From NCBI RefSeq assembly GCF_022809355.1, contig NZ_JAKZMM010000039.1, forward strand, positions 1 through 37,658: 37,658 nt of DNA, given 5' to 3'. Below, piece by piece: positions 25,412 to 33,028 of this stretch. A program made the translations under genes and the position numbers. Each line of letters opens with the position of its first letter. Within the stretch, counting starts at the first letter, position 1. Source of the DNA: Parabacteroides faecalis. Its GTDB lineage: Bacteria; Bacteroidota; Bacteroidia; Bacteroidales; Tannerellaceae. The notes under the pieces are model-generated. The model searched no databases, was not told where the DNA came from, and worked only from the letters and a program-made list of their open reading frames with translations.

Positions 25412-26218
25412 TTATGACATCATAATATTATCTAGACTTGACTTAAATAAAATAATATCGGCTCGTCCCAATGTAGAATACATAAGATAGTGAGGAATAA
25501 TATATTCATAGTTATAGTTCAGGCTTTTTGTGAATTCTTTATTATTTAGTTTTTCATAGACCTCCCTTCTTTTGCCGAAAAACATAGATTGCACACTCAG
25601 TTCGCTGAGTGTATCCTGTGTTTCTTTCTTTAAATTTAGATTTTCTTTTTTCCCGATGGGAGCATGTATATAAGATGTTCTCATCAGATGTGATATGAAT
25701 GACAGCCAGTTTAAATGTATATTCTTGTGTGCGGCCTTGTTCAGGTTACGTAGCAGCCGGATGTATAATACGGTTGCAGGCAATACATGCAGAGGCATAT
25801 ACGAAGTAGTGACAGCGTTGGCTCCAATCTGGGAAAAAGCGTTTGCTATTGTATTTATGGTATTGTAAGTGGTAAACGTGTTACATGCAGAGAGAAATAC
25901 CAGTTGTGGGCCTATTCCGCTGTTTACCACATCATCCCCGGTTATGATATCGTCTCCCATCATGATAAATGAGTTGTGTGTTGTTTCATCTACCCCTCCG
26001 TGCGTATCGATTATCAATAGTTCCGGTCCGGTTTCCTTTATGGCTTCGAAGAAGCTGGATTTATTCAGGCACGTTTTTATCTGAAATCCCAAGGTTTTAG
26101 CCAGTTCCCTAACAGGTAATTGTGCCATCACAAACTCCGGGTCTTCATTTCCGAATACGACAAGCGTTTTTTGCAGGATATCCTCCGGTATTACATACGG
26201 TCTGAATTTTGCTTCCAT
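25412..26218 (-). CDS. CHAT-domain caspase-like protease, catalytic part
   Basis: The 268 residues hold the catalytic half of a CHAT protease. The His is in IIDTHGG (H73) and the Cys in LVFLSACNT (C112), with GANAVTTSYMPLHVLPATVLYIRLLRNL after it, as usual for the family. The N-terminal strand that normally starts the CHAT fold is missing. It is found at the end of the upstream gene in another frame (LPIEWMMIDGVPLGF). The ATG used here lies inside that gene, a 28-nt overlap. So this is either a coupled second subunit or one protease split by a frameshift. CHAT enzymes act in bacterial antiphage and cell-death pathways, for example as the protease partner of type III-E CRISPR. Confidence 0.75.
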   Translation of the reverse strand: MEAKFRPYVIPEDILQKTLVVFGNEDPEFVMAQLPVRELAKTLGFQIKTCLNKSSFFEAIKETGPELLIIDTHGGVDETTHNSFIMMGDDIITGDDVVNSGIGPQLVFLSACNTFTTYNTINTIANAFSQIGANAVTTSYMPLHVLPATVLYIRLLRNLNKAAHKNIHLNWLSFISHLMRTSYIHAPIGKKENLNLKKETQDTLSELSVQSMFFGKRREVYEKLNNKEFTKSLNYNYEYIIPHYLMYSTLGRADIILFKSSLDNIMMS

Positions 26219-27318
26219 AATTGTGCCAGCTGACTTATAACCAGTGTTTCAGGCAGCCTGCACACCTCGTGTGTGAATCCCAGCGGTACACCGTCTATCA
26301 TCATCCATTCTATAGGAAGGTCAGTCATGGCTACAATTTGTGAGCTGTACTCTTGCAACATTTCAACAGCTTTTGGCGAGAGTATTTCATCGGTCATTTT
26401 TTTCCCGATTTTTTCCATCACTTTTCGTATGTTTTTGTTTTTGCTTGGCGATGTGGCCAGCCTTTCGATATGTTTTATCCCTACGAATGAAAGTTCGGAG
26501 TTGATATTTTTTCCCATAATCTGGAGTCGCAAATAAGGTGAGAATCTTATTGAGCAGTGCAGTTGAGCCACAAAATCGAAGAATGTGATTCGGGGGATGA
26601 GAAAATTATTAAGCACATACCTCATGGCAGGATATAATTCTTTGTGCAAATTCGTTACATCATAAGCGACAGTATAATTATGAGTTTGATGATAACCCAT
26701 TATTTTTTCAAGATTCTGTGCCATTTTTTCTTCTCCCGGCAGCAAATCCTTTTCAGGAAGTTTACGCATTTCAATACTTGTATAAGGTGCAGCCAGAATT
26801 AGGGACGCCCGGTAGTGTTCTTCCAGAAATTTGATGTCCTTCGTGAAGTCAGCTGCTATATTTTCGATCAACCTTATTTTTGTTATCTGTTCTATTAGTA
26901 AATTCTGCCTTTCGAATCCCATCGTATTGTTCAGAGCTGCTTCCGACGATTCCAGTCTCCTTTTCAGTATTTCATCTTTTGTCAGCGAAAGGGAGTAATC
27001 CCAGTTTCCTAATATCGAATTGATCGTTTGAGTGTTTGTTCTGGTCGGCGAGAATGCATCTCCCGTGTCGTAAACACTTTTATCAAGACAAGGAACCGAG
27101 AAAGGCTGTCTGCTTTTGTCTATTTCATAGTTTTTGTTTGCGTAGTCGTAAAACCATTTCCAGATATCACTCAATCTGGTTAGAGTAGTACATGGAAACT
27201 TGCATACATTACCTGCTTCATCCGAAGTAAGGCAGACAAAATCCTCGTTCATGTAGTCTTTTAACAGGTTGGTGTAAATTTCGATAATACGTTCCTCTTC
27301 GGTACATAGCAGTATCAC
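26191..27318 (-). CDS. CHAT-cluster protein carrying the first strand of the CHAT fold
   Basis: This 375-residue protein starts with GTG directly after the small gene (6 nt). No family is recognised for the first 320 residues; they look helical, with an acidic-basic middle (EEHYRASLILAAPYTS, PGEEKMAQNLEKIM). The end, MTDLPIEWMMIDGVPLGFTHEVCRLPETL (about 333-361), is the typical opening of a CHAT domain (LPWE-like, then GxPLG). The following ORF in a different frame continues the fold with VVFGNEDPE and the catalytic His and Cys. Read together the product would be about 640 residues, a normal size for a helical sensor fused to CHAT. The frame change near 26200 may be natural overlap, a mutation or a sequencing error. 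Confidence 0.65.
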   Translation of the reverse strand: MILLCTEEERIIEIYTNLLKDYMNEDFVCLTSDEAGNVCKFPCTTLTRLSDIWKWFYDYANKNYEIDKSRQPFSVPCLDKSVYDTGDAFSPTRTNTQTINSILGNWDYSLSLTKDEILKRRLESSEAALNNTMGFERQNLLIEQITKIRLIENIAADFTKDIKFLEEHYRASLILAAPYTSIEMRKLPEKDLLPGEEKMAQNLEKIMGYHQTHNYTVAYDVTNLHKELYPAMRYVLNNFLIPRITFFDFVAQLHCSIRFSPYLRLQIMGKNINSELSFVGIKHIERLATSPSKNKNIRKVMEKIGKKMTDEILSPKAVEMLQEYSSQIVAMTDLPIEWMMIDGVPLGFTHEVCRLPETLVISQLAQLWKQNSDRM

Positions 27319-27324
27319 ATGCGG

Positions 27325-27627
27325 CTATTTGGGCAAATCGAGCAATGATTTTATAGCTTCTGCTGTAATATCCGGATAGACCATAATCAGTCTGTATCCT
27401 GATATCAGGCCATAATATTTGCTCAGCTGGTAATATTCTATGCCATAGATAAACTGCGCCATGCTTTGAGGCAGATATCCGATATACCCTAACATCGGAT
27501 GCTGTATAGATTCCTGTGGAATATTGGTAAACTTGATAGAATCTCTTTCTCTGAGTAAAGCTATATAAAGTATAGGATTATTGATATTATTGAAGTCCAT
27601 TTGCACATATATTTCTATTAATTTCAT
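27325..27627 (-). CDS. Small unknown protein ahead of the CHAT genes
   Basis: This 100-residue protein is first in the CHAT operon, 6 nt before the GTG of the next gene. It looks like a soluble mixed alpha/beta protein (IEIYVQMDF, YIALLRERDSIKF, YRLIMVYPDI) with several Tyr residues in the middle. No signal peptide, TM segment or known motif is seen. By position it could be a regulator, a partner of the sensor half or the substrate of the protease. None of these is shown. The protein is too small and well embedded in the operon to be dismissed as spurious. Confidence 0.6.
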   Translation of the reverse strand: MKLIEIYVQMDFNNINNPILYIALLRERDSIKFTNIPQESIQHPMLGYIGYLPQSMAQFIYGIEYYQLSKYYGLISGYRLIMVYPDITAEAIKSLLDLPK

Positions 27628-27918
27628 TATTTAGTTTTCTTTATTTTAAAATTATGAAGATTTATTTTATTCAGCAAATTCTATAAAGAGTAATTATATC
27701 ATGAAAAAACTACCATATAATATTAACCGTATAAATGATACATAGTAACAAAATATCAATCACATTTTAATAAATCTACCTTGTTTACTATAAACTTACA
27801 GCTATACACTACTATATTTCCCAATTTAACAACCTATTATCTTATTATTTATATATTTACACAAATGATATAATACTATATAAGAGTTATAGATAATAGT
27901 TTGATAAATTTACTTATC
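27628..27918. other. AT-rich spacer between defence island and operon block
   Basis: No gene is supported in this stretch, which carries the start region of the CHAT operon on the minus strand. Base composition changes sharply to its right at about 27.94 kb, so a junction between two elements probably lies here. Confidence 0.45.
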
Positions 27919-28110
27919 AGCATTTCATTTCTTACAGCAAATATCGCCCTTTGCCACTGACTGTTCAAGGCGGCCCTGTCGGGCTGGTTGGTTGGAAAAA
28001 AATCATCCTCGCTTCGCTCCGGTATTTTTTTCCGCCAAGCCTTGCACCGGTCATTGGCAAAGAACAGCCAGGCCAGTAAGAAATTGAAATACTGGCTCCA
28101 CGGAGCCGGT
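27919..28110 (+). promoter_or_regulatory. Two-hairpin leader element, copy 1
   Basis: The 81-bp core (27966-28046, within one base) matches the second copy at 78 positions. Inside it GGAAAAAAAT and ATTTTTTTCC form a perfect 10-bp stem around a CTCGCTTCGCTCCGG tip. The flanking arms pair as well (CTTTGCCAcTGAC near 27950 with GGTCAtTGGCAAAG at 28049-28062). A second hairpin (ACTGGCTC/GAGCCGGT, 28091-28110) lies 24 nt before the ATG of the first gene of the operon. Copy 2 at 33029-33222 has other bases in the arms and second hairpin but keeps the pairing. A leader RNA acting in attenuation, antitermination or translation control is plausible; a mobile palindrome is the alternative. Confidence 0.65.
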
Positions 28111-28134
28111 CATGTCTAATTTAAATAAAAGAAT

Positions 28135-29304
28135 ATGACTGAAGAAGTTGGAAAGAAGGTATGTGAAGGTACAGTAGCAGACCTCATGAAGGACAAGACC
28201 GGAAAACAGACGGTTGTAACGTTGACAAGAAAGAACGCTTACCGCGTGAAGAAAATCAAGAAACAGGGGACGGACGATGAAGCCGTCCTTTTTCATTTCC
28301 GTAAACGCTGTACGGGAATGGGCTCCTATGTACACACCATCGAAACGGCAAACGGAGAAACGGAACTGCATCCAAATGAATTTGAGAAATGGGAAGCCGT
28401 GGAATTCCTGTATCCCGGCTATCTGGAAGACCTGCTTGATGCTGCATACAACGCGTACAGATGGAGTTCCTTCGAACCTGAAGCAAGGGCGGAAACAGAC
28501 ATCATGCAATATGAAAAACAACTTGTAGAGGATCTGAAACAGATTCCGGAAGAAAAGCAGAACGAGTATGTCAGTGCATACCATAGCAAGTTCTCTGCCT
28601 TGCTGGGCAGTCTCTCACGATGTGCCAGTCCGATGGTGACAGGACCTGCCAAATTCAACTGCCAGCGCAACAACAAGGCCTTGGACGCATACCAGAACAG
28701 ATTTGATGAATTCCAGGACTGGCGTAACCGCTTCAAGGCTGCCATGGAAAGAATGAAAGAGGCTGCCAAACCGGAAGAACAGAAGCAGGAGGAGGCATGG
28801 AACCGCCTGAAGCGTGACATTGCAAGCAGCGCACAAACCATCCATGATATTGATACCGGTAAGGCAAGAGGATACAGCCGTGCCCTGTTCGTTAGCAGTA
28901 TCCTTAATAAGGTAAGCACCTATGCAGGAAAAGGAGAAGTGGAAATCGTGCAGAAAGCGGTGGATTTCATTACAGACTTCAATGCGCAATGCAAGAAACC
29001 GGTTATCACTCCACGGAACCGTTTCTTCCAACTGCCGGAAATGGCACGCCAGGCCAGACTGAAACTTCAGGAAATCAGAGAACGGGAAAACCGTGAACTG
29101 AAATTTGAAGGCGGAACGCTGGTATGGAACTATGAGGCAGACCGCCTGCAAATCCTGTTTGACAGTATTCCGGATGACCAGAGGCGCAAGGAACTGAAAT
29201 CATACGGTTTCAAATGGTCGCCGAGATACCAGGCATGGCAACGGCAACTTACACAGAATGCCGTATATGCAGTCAAAAGAGTGTTGAACCTTCAAAACCT
29301 ATAA
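28135..29304 (+). CDS. Unknown mobile-element protein, first gene of operon A
   Basis: This 389-residue protein has a basic N-terminus with TVADLMKDKTGKQTVVTLTRKNAYRVKKI, a helical middle (about 100-330) and a C-terminal box GGTLVWNYEADRLQILFDSIPD, then ELKSYGFKWSPRYQAWQRQLTQNA (about 336-382). A similar GFKWSP/AWQR box ends several phage and plasmid proteins that I recall from Bacteroides elements, and probably binds nucleic acid or a partner. No enzyme motif is seen. It is followed 3 nt later by the next gene. The leader described at 27919-28110 precedes it. A SSFEPEA segment at about 111-117 recurs in the small frame at 37011. Confidence 0.65.
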   Translation: MTEEVGKKVCEGTVADLMKDKTGKQTVVTLTRKNAYRVKKIKKQGTDDEAVLFHFRKRCTGMGSYVHTIETANGETELHPNEFEKWEAVEFLYPGYLEDLLDAAYNAYRWSSFEPEARAETDIMQYEKQLVEDLKQIPEEKQNEYVSAYHSKFSALLGSLSRCASPMVTGPAKFNCQRNNKALDAYQNRFDEFQDWRNRFKAAMERMKEAAKPEEQKQEEAWNRLKRDIASSAQTIHDIDTGKARGYSRALFVSSILNKVSTYAGKGEVEIVQKAVDFITDFNAQCKKPVITPRNRFFQLPEMARQARLKLQEIRERENRELKFEGGTLVWNYEADRLQILFDSIPDDQRRKELKSYGFKWSPRYQAWQRQLTQNAVYAVKRVLNLQNL

Positions 29305-29307
29305 GAC

Positions 29308-30186
29308 ATGAAAGACCGATTGAAATATGTAATCGATTCCCGCTACTTCGACGGAACATGCCTAACAAGTATGAGTGACGGATTCCATAATGACTATGGC
29401 GGAGAAACAATCGAAGAACTGCGCATACGGGAAAACAATCCCTATCTGAAAGCAATAACACCTTCTGATATAGACAAGAAGTTGCGGCTATACAATCAGT
29501 CCCTGTCCGAACCGTTCAAGGAAATCACCGAAGAAGACTACTATGACCTGCTGGATGTACTGCCACCCTTGCGCATGAGACAAAACTCGTTCTTTGTGGG
29601 AGAACCGTATTACGGAAATATGTACTCTTTCTGCTTTACCCGTCAAGGAAGATATTTCAAGGGCCTACGCTCCGTACTTACTCCGCAATCCGAACTGGAC
29701 AATCAGATAGGCCGTCACATAGAAATCATCAACCGGAAAGCCGTGATCTCAAAAGAGGAAACAAGCAAAACAATCAGCGGAACCAGACTCATTCCCTATT
29801 ATTTTTCACTGGACGGAAAACAGTCCGTATTCATCTGCAACCTTGTCATCCAATCAGATTCCAGACAAGCAAGGACGGACATGGCGAATACCCTGAAAAG
29901 TCTTCGCCGGAACCATTATCAGTTCTATAAAGGAAAAGGACATTACGAAACTCCGGACGAACTGATAGACCATGTATCAGGAAAGAAGCTCACCCTTGTT
30001 TCCGACGGACATTTCTTTCAATATCCTCCCGGCAGGAAATCCGCAACTTTCATCGGACACATCAAGGAGACATCAGAGGAATTTCTTTTCCGGATCTATG
30101 ACCGTGAATATTTCCTGTATCTTCTAAAAAGATTGAGAACCGTGAAAAAGGAGTCCGCACAGGAACAAATAAATATCAAATCATAA
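29308..30186 (+). CDS. Unknown protein, operon A
   Basis: Not recognised. The 292 residues have no membrane segment or signal. The N-terminal half has DRLKYVIDSRYFDGTCLTSMSDGFHNDYGG and a stretch rich in acidic residues (EEDYYDLLDVL); the C-terminal half is basic (NTLKSLRRNHYQFYKGKGHYETPDEL), which may contact nucleic acid. Only 3 nt separate it from the gene upstream. A strong intercistronic hairpin lies right behind it (30193-30226). Codon use and composition match the rest of operon A. Confidence 0.6.
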   Translation: MKDRLKYVIDSRYFDGTCLTSMSDGFHNDYGGETIEELRIRENNPYLKAITPSDIDKKLRLYNQSLSEPFKEITEEDYYDLLDVLPPLRMRQNSFFVGEPYYGNMYSFCFTRQGRYFKGLRSVLTPQSELDNQIGRHIEIINRKAVISKEETSKTISGTRLIPYYFSLDGKQSVFICNLVIQSDSRQARTDMANTLKSLRRNHYQFYKGKGHYETPDELIDHVSGKKLTLVSDGHFFQYPPGRKSATFIGHIKETSEEFLFRIYDREYFLYLLKRLRTVKKESAQEQINIKS

Positions 30187-30192
30187 CATTCG

Positions 30193-30226
30193 GGGGAATG
30201 CGGTAGAATAACTGCCGTATTCCCTC
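30193..30226 (+). repeat. Intercistronic hairpin
   Basis: GGGAATGCGGTAG (30194-30206) pairs with CTGCCGTATTCCC (30212-30224), with two G-T wobbles and an AATAA loop. No U-run follows, so it is more likely an mRNA processing or stability element than a terminator. Confidence 0.6.
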
Positions 30227-30243
30227 ATAAAAACAATACAAGT

Positions 30244-30861
30244 ATGAACAAATCAAACACTCTATACTGGAAAACAGCCACAGAACCGGCTGAACGCATT
30301 GAGGTCAGACTCGTCCTAAACAGTTATATCGACAATGATAATCTGTATGTAGGACTTGAATCCCGGTCTAAGGAGAATCCGGAATGCTGGGAATCCTACA
30401 CGGACATTACCGTCAACCTCAATTCCCTTCCCCCGTTCCATGCCTATGTGGACAACCGGGACTGCAACAGACATGTACATGATTTCCTGTCCAGTAACAG
30501 AATAGCAGAACCTGCCGGATTTGAATATCAGGGATTCAGAATGTTCCGCTTCAATCCTGACAGGTTGAAGGAACTCGCACCCGAACAGTTCAAGACAATC
30601 AGCGCCAAACTGCCACCACAGGATGACATGATAAAGGACATCATCTATCAGGAAAGACGTTTCCCTTTGAGAACTGTTCAAGACATTCACGGAATATATC
30701 TTGTTTCAAGCAAGGAACTGGAAGAATCTCTGATCGAAGGAGTACGAAACCTGGATGCTGCGGCAAATGAACTGCTGGATGGCATCTGCCTGTTCTGCTC
30801 CACACAGGAACTGCGCTATCTTACGGATGCAGAACTGATAGAAACAATCTACGCACAATAA
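30244..30861 (+). CDS. Unknown protein, operon A
   Basis: Not recognised. The 205-residue soluble protein begins with strands (ERIEVRLVLNSYIDNDNLYVGLESRS) and ends with helices. It contains MIKDIIYQERRFPLRTVQDIHGIYLVSSKELEESLIEG (about 123-160). No catalytic motif is seen. The gene stands 57 nt after the preceding one, with a stable hairpin between, and 15 nt before the following 51-residue gene. Confidence 0.55.
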   Translation: MNKSNTLYWKTATEPAERIEVRLVLNSYIDNDNLYVGLESRSKENPECWESYTDITVNLNSLPPFHAYVDNRDCNRHVHDFLSSNRIAEPAGFEYQGFRMFRFNPDRLKELAPEQFKTISAKLPPQDDMIKDIIYQERRFPLRTVQDIHGIYLVSSKELEESLIEGVRNLDAAANELLDGICLFCSTQELRYLTDAELIETIYAQ

Positions 30862-30876
30862 AAAGGAGGAACAAAT

Positions 30877-31032
30877 ATGAAAACCGGAGACATTGTATTT
30901 CTGAGACGTCCCTATAAGGGATACCGTGCCGTCGAACTGATGGAAAGACTGGAATGCCGCTGGCTGGTCAGGATTGTCGAGAGCGGTCTTGAACTGGAGG
31001 TATATGAAGATGAAATTATATCAGAATTTTAA
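30877..31032 (+). CDS. Small unknown protein (51 aa), operon A
   Basis: An AAAGGAGG ribosome-binding site lies directly before this ATG. The 51 residues (MKTGDIVFLRRPYKGYRAVE, ending in DEIISEF) look like a small beta-barrel of the SH3 or Tudor type, as in plasmid-borne short proteins that start with a KxGDxV strand. Spacing of 15 nt on each side fits the operon. The function is unknown. Confidence 0.6.
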   Translation: MKTGDIVFLRRPYKGYRAVELMERLECRWLVRIVESGLELEVYEDEIISEF

Positions 31033-31047
31033 TACGGATAAAGTGTT

Positions 31048-31392
31048 ATGGAAAAATATCAGTTTGCATTCCATTCGGAAATAATCGGCTATACCTCTCC
31101 TCATATCGGCGAGGTCAGAAAAGCCATACACAGAAAAGTGGAAAAGGAAAAGTCTGTCGCCATAAAGAATGATATTGAGCTGCACATGTACAAGGTGCAT
31201 GACGGCATACCGGTTCTCCTTAACACCTGCTACCTGTATGATGAAAAAGGATGTATGGTACACGGAAGTATCAAGGGAACCAAGGATTATCTGCTTGAGA
31301 CATGGAGATACCATACAAACAGACATTCCAAAGGTTTCAGTTCCACAAGAATCAGGCCCTGCACGACAAGCAGGGCTTTTTCGTTTGTATAA
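31048..31392 (+). CDS. Unknown protein (114 aa), operon A
   Basis: Not recognised. The first 95 residues look like a compact alpha/beta domain (KYQFAFHSEIIGYTSPHIGEVRKAIHRKVEKEK, then YKVHDGIPVLLNTCYLYDEKG). The last residues (RPCTTSRAFSFV) are read from a hairpin and U-run that looks like a terminator (31356-31382), which is unusual. The true domain may end earlier, or the frame may be a natural gene with a terminator inside its 3' end. The next gene starts 18 nt on. Confidence 0.5.
   Translation: MEKYQFAFHSEIIGYTSPHIGEVRKAIHRKVEKEKSVAIKNDIELHMYKVHDGIPVLLNTCYLYDEKGCMVHGSIKGTKDYLLETWRYHTNRHSKGFSSTRIRPCTTSRAFSFV
31356..31382 (+). terminator. Terminator-like hairpin inside a coding end
   Basis: GCCCTGC (31356-31362) pairs with GCAGGGC (31370-31376), then CTTTTTCG. 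It overlaps the last codons of the gene at 31048-31392 and could split operon A into two transcription units. Confidence 0.6.
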
Positions 31393-31410
31393 CTCTTAAA
31401 ATCAGGAATC

Positions 31411-32388
31411 ATGAACCAAACATTACAACTTACAGACTATATTCCACAGTATGTAAGCCTCTACTACGTGGACTACCGGGATGATCTTGATGAGCATGAA
31501 GACATCCAAGAGGAATGTATCCGTTCCAACAATATGGAAAAACTCTATGAAAAGGCATACGAATGGTATGAGGAACAGGAAAGCTCAAACATGCACGACT
31601 ATCTGGAGGAGACAAGAAAGAATATGGAAACGGACAATTTAGCCGGAGAGTTTGAAGAGCATGAAGATGAAATCAGGGAACTTATCTACGACCGGAACGA
31701 TTCCGACCCGGTAAAGGATCTGATACGCAACTCGTCCGTCACTAATTTCTTCTATTCGCTCGGAGTGGAAATCAGCGGATATCTGACCGGTTGTTCACTG
31801 CGGGGAGAATCAGTCGCCATGGCCTGTCATAAGGTACGCCGCGCACTGCATCTGAAAAAGGGGCAGTTTGACGAGAAGATTGAAGAACTGGTAGAGAATG
31901 CCACATACGGCGGAGAACTGCGCATCTACTTCAACGCCATGTTTGACAGGCTTATCAGCAAAGACCCTGAGAACGATTTCAAAAGCATCCGTTTCCACGG
32001 GAATGTAGTGGTGGCCATAGCCGACAGCCGGAACGGTTCCGGACATCATGTACGGATTCCGCTGGACATCACTTTCCCTTTCCGAAGGGAGAACCTGTTT
32101 GTCGATTCACAGGTACACTATTCCTATGCCAATGAAGTCTGCGGCATGACCAATGACTGGTGTGATTCCACAAAATGGGAAACAGGCATGATACCTTTTA
32201 CCGGATCTGTCCGAAAAAGCCGGATGGCTGAATACAAGAAACAGGAAGCCGCTTATGAGCAGACATTCCGAGACGGGAAATGCACCTTCGGAGACATGAA
32301 CTACAAACGCCACCGTGACGTGCGATATTCTAATGAATATCCTGCCGGATGCAGATGCCCTCATTGCGGTACTTTCTGGATTGACTGA
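31411..32388 (+). CDS. Unknown protein with C-terminal CPHC knuckle, operon A
   Basis: This 325-residue protein is very acidic in its first 110 residues (DYRDDLDEHEDIQEEC, EFEEHEDEIRELIYD). A folded core follows (about 112-250; LGVEISGYLTGCSLRGESVAMACHKVRRALHLKKG), and the end is GCRCPHCGTFWID. The CxxC at C316 and C319 may be half of a metal site. No family is recognised. It begins 18 nt after the terminator-like hairpin and precedes the next gene by 15 nt. Confidence 0.6.
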   Translation: MNQTLQLTDYIPQYVSLYYVDYRDDLDEHEDIQEECIRSNNMEKLYEKAYEWYEEQESSNMHDYLEETRKNMETDNLAGEFEEHEDEIRELIYDRNDSDPVKDLIRNSSVTNFFYSLGVEISGYLTGCSLRGESVAMACHKVRRALHLKKGQFDEKIEELVENATYGGELRIYFNAMFDRLISKDPENDFKSIRFHGNVVVAIADSRNGSGHHVRIPLDITFPFRRENLFVDSQVHYSYANEVCGMTNDWCDSTKWETGMIPFTGSVRKSRMAEYKKQEAAYEQTFRDGKCTFGDMNYKRHRDVRYSNEYPAGCRCPHCGTFWID

Positions 32389-32403
32389 AAAACAAACGAG
32401 AAA

Positions 32404-32619
32404 ATGAAAAATATAGATATACAAGAACTGTCAATAGGAACAAAAGTCTACTGGCACGATCCTGCCGGAGAGACTTCAGGCATTTATGAAATTCTGATAA
32501 TGCCTGATATAGAAGAAATGACGAATGAAAAACTTGAATATGATGATCTGATTCTTCTTATAGGTGACGGATTCGGTAAAGCTGAAGTATTCATTAGCGA
32601 ACTTGATATTTTATATTGA
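32404..32619 (+). CDS. Small acidic unknown protein (71 aa), operon A
   Basis: The 71 residues have an early IGTKVYWHDPAGETSGIYEIL strand pattern and an acidic middle (PDIEEMTNEKLEYDD), ending ISELDILY. The short SH3-like look resembles the 51-residue protein at 30877. The function is unknown. It lies 15 nt after the preceding stop and 40 nt before the next ATG. Confidence 0.55.
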   Translation: MKNIDIQELSIGTKVYWHDPAGETSGIYEILIMPDIEEMTNEKLEYDDLILLIGDGFGKAEVFISELDILY

Positions 32620-32659
32620 TAATACAATAAATATTTCAACCACTAAAAACTACAAAAAT

Positions 32660-32953
32660 ATGAAAATCTGTTGTTCACAAGAGCATTATGACAAGGTCGT
32701 ACAGTATGCAAAATCCATCAATGACAAGACACTGGAAAACTGTCTTGAACGTCTCAAGCAATGGGAGAAAAACGAGAACCGTCCATGCGAAATCGAACTC
32801 TATTACGACCATGCGCCGTATTCGTTCGGATTCTGCGAACGTTATCCGGACGGGAATACAGGCATTGTCGGAGGACTGCTGTATCATGGAAATCCGGACG
32901 AATCCTTTGCCGTCATCATGGAACGTTTCCACGGATGGAGCATACATACCTGA
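32660..32953 (+). CDS. DUF4120-like protein, last gene of operon A
   Basis: The ATG at 32660 (after AAAAAT, in frame) gives 97 residues, shorter than the open frame that begins at 32564. It reads MKICCSQEHYDKVVQYAKSI, then ENCLERLKQWEKNENRPCEI, and LYYDHAPYSFGFCERYPDGNTGIVGGLLYHGNPDESFAV near the end. From memory this fits DUF4120, a small family frequent on Bacteroides mobile elements and of unknown function. A clear terminator follows at 32977-33010. Confidence 0.7.
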   Translation: MKICCSQEHYDKVVQYAKSINDKTLENCLERLKQWEKNENRPCEIELYYDHAPYSFGFCERYPDGNTGIVGGLLYHGNPDESFAVIMERFHGWSIHT

Positions 32954-32976
32954 CATATATGCGACAGTCTGTATTG

Positions 32977-33010
32977 GGGAGCCTCATGCAATATGGGGTT
33001 CCCTTTTTTT
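32977..33010 (+). terminator. Intrinsic terminator of operon A
   Basis: GGGAGCC and GGGTTCCC arms with CAT/ATG close to the loop form an imperfect stem, followed by TTTTTTT at 33004-33010. It lies 24 nt after the DUF4120-like stop. Confidence 0.7.
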
Positions 33011-33028
33011 ATGCCGGAGACATGATGA

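Noticed and set aside
26185-26225. Programmed -1 ribosomal frameshift to join the two CHAT parts
   Set aside because: The overlap has no X-XXY-YYZ heptamer; the AAAATTC run does not fit the rule. A mutation, error or true split remains more likely.
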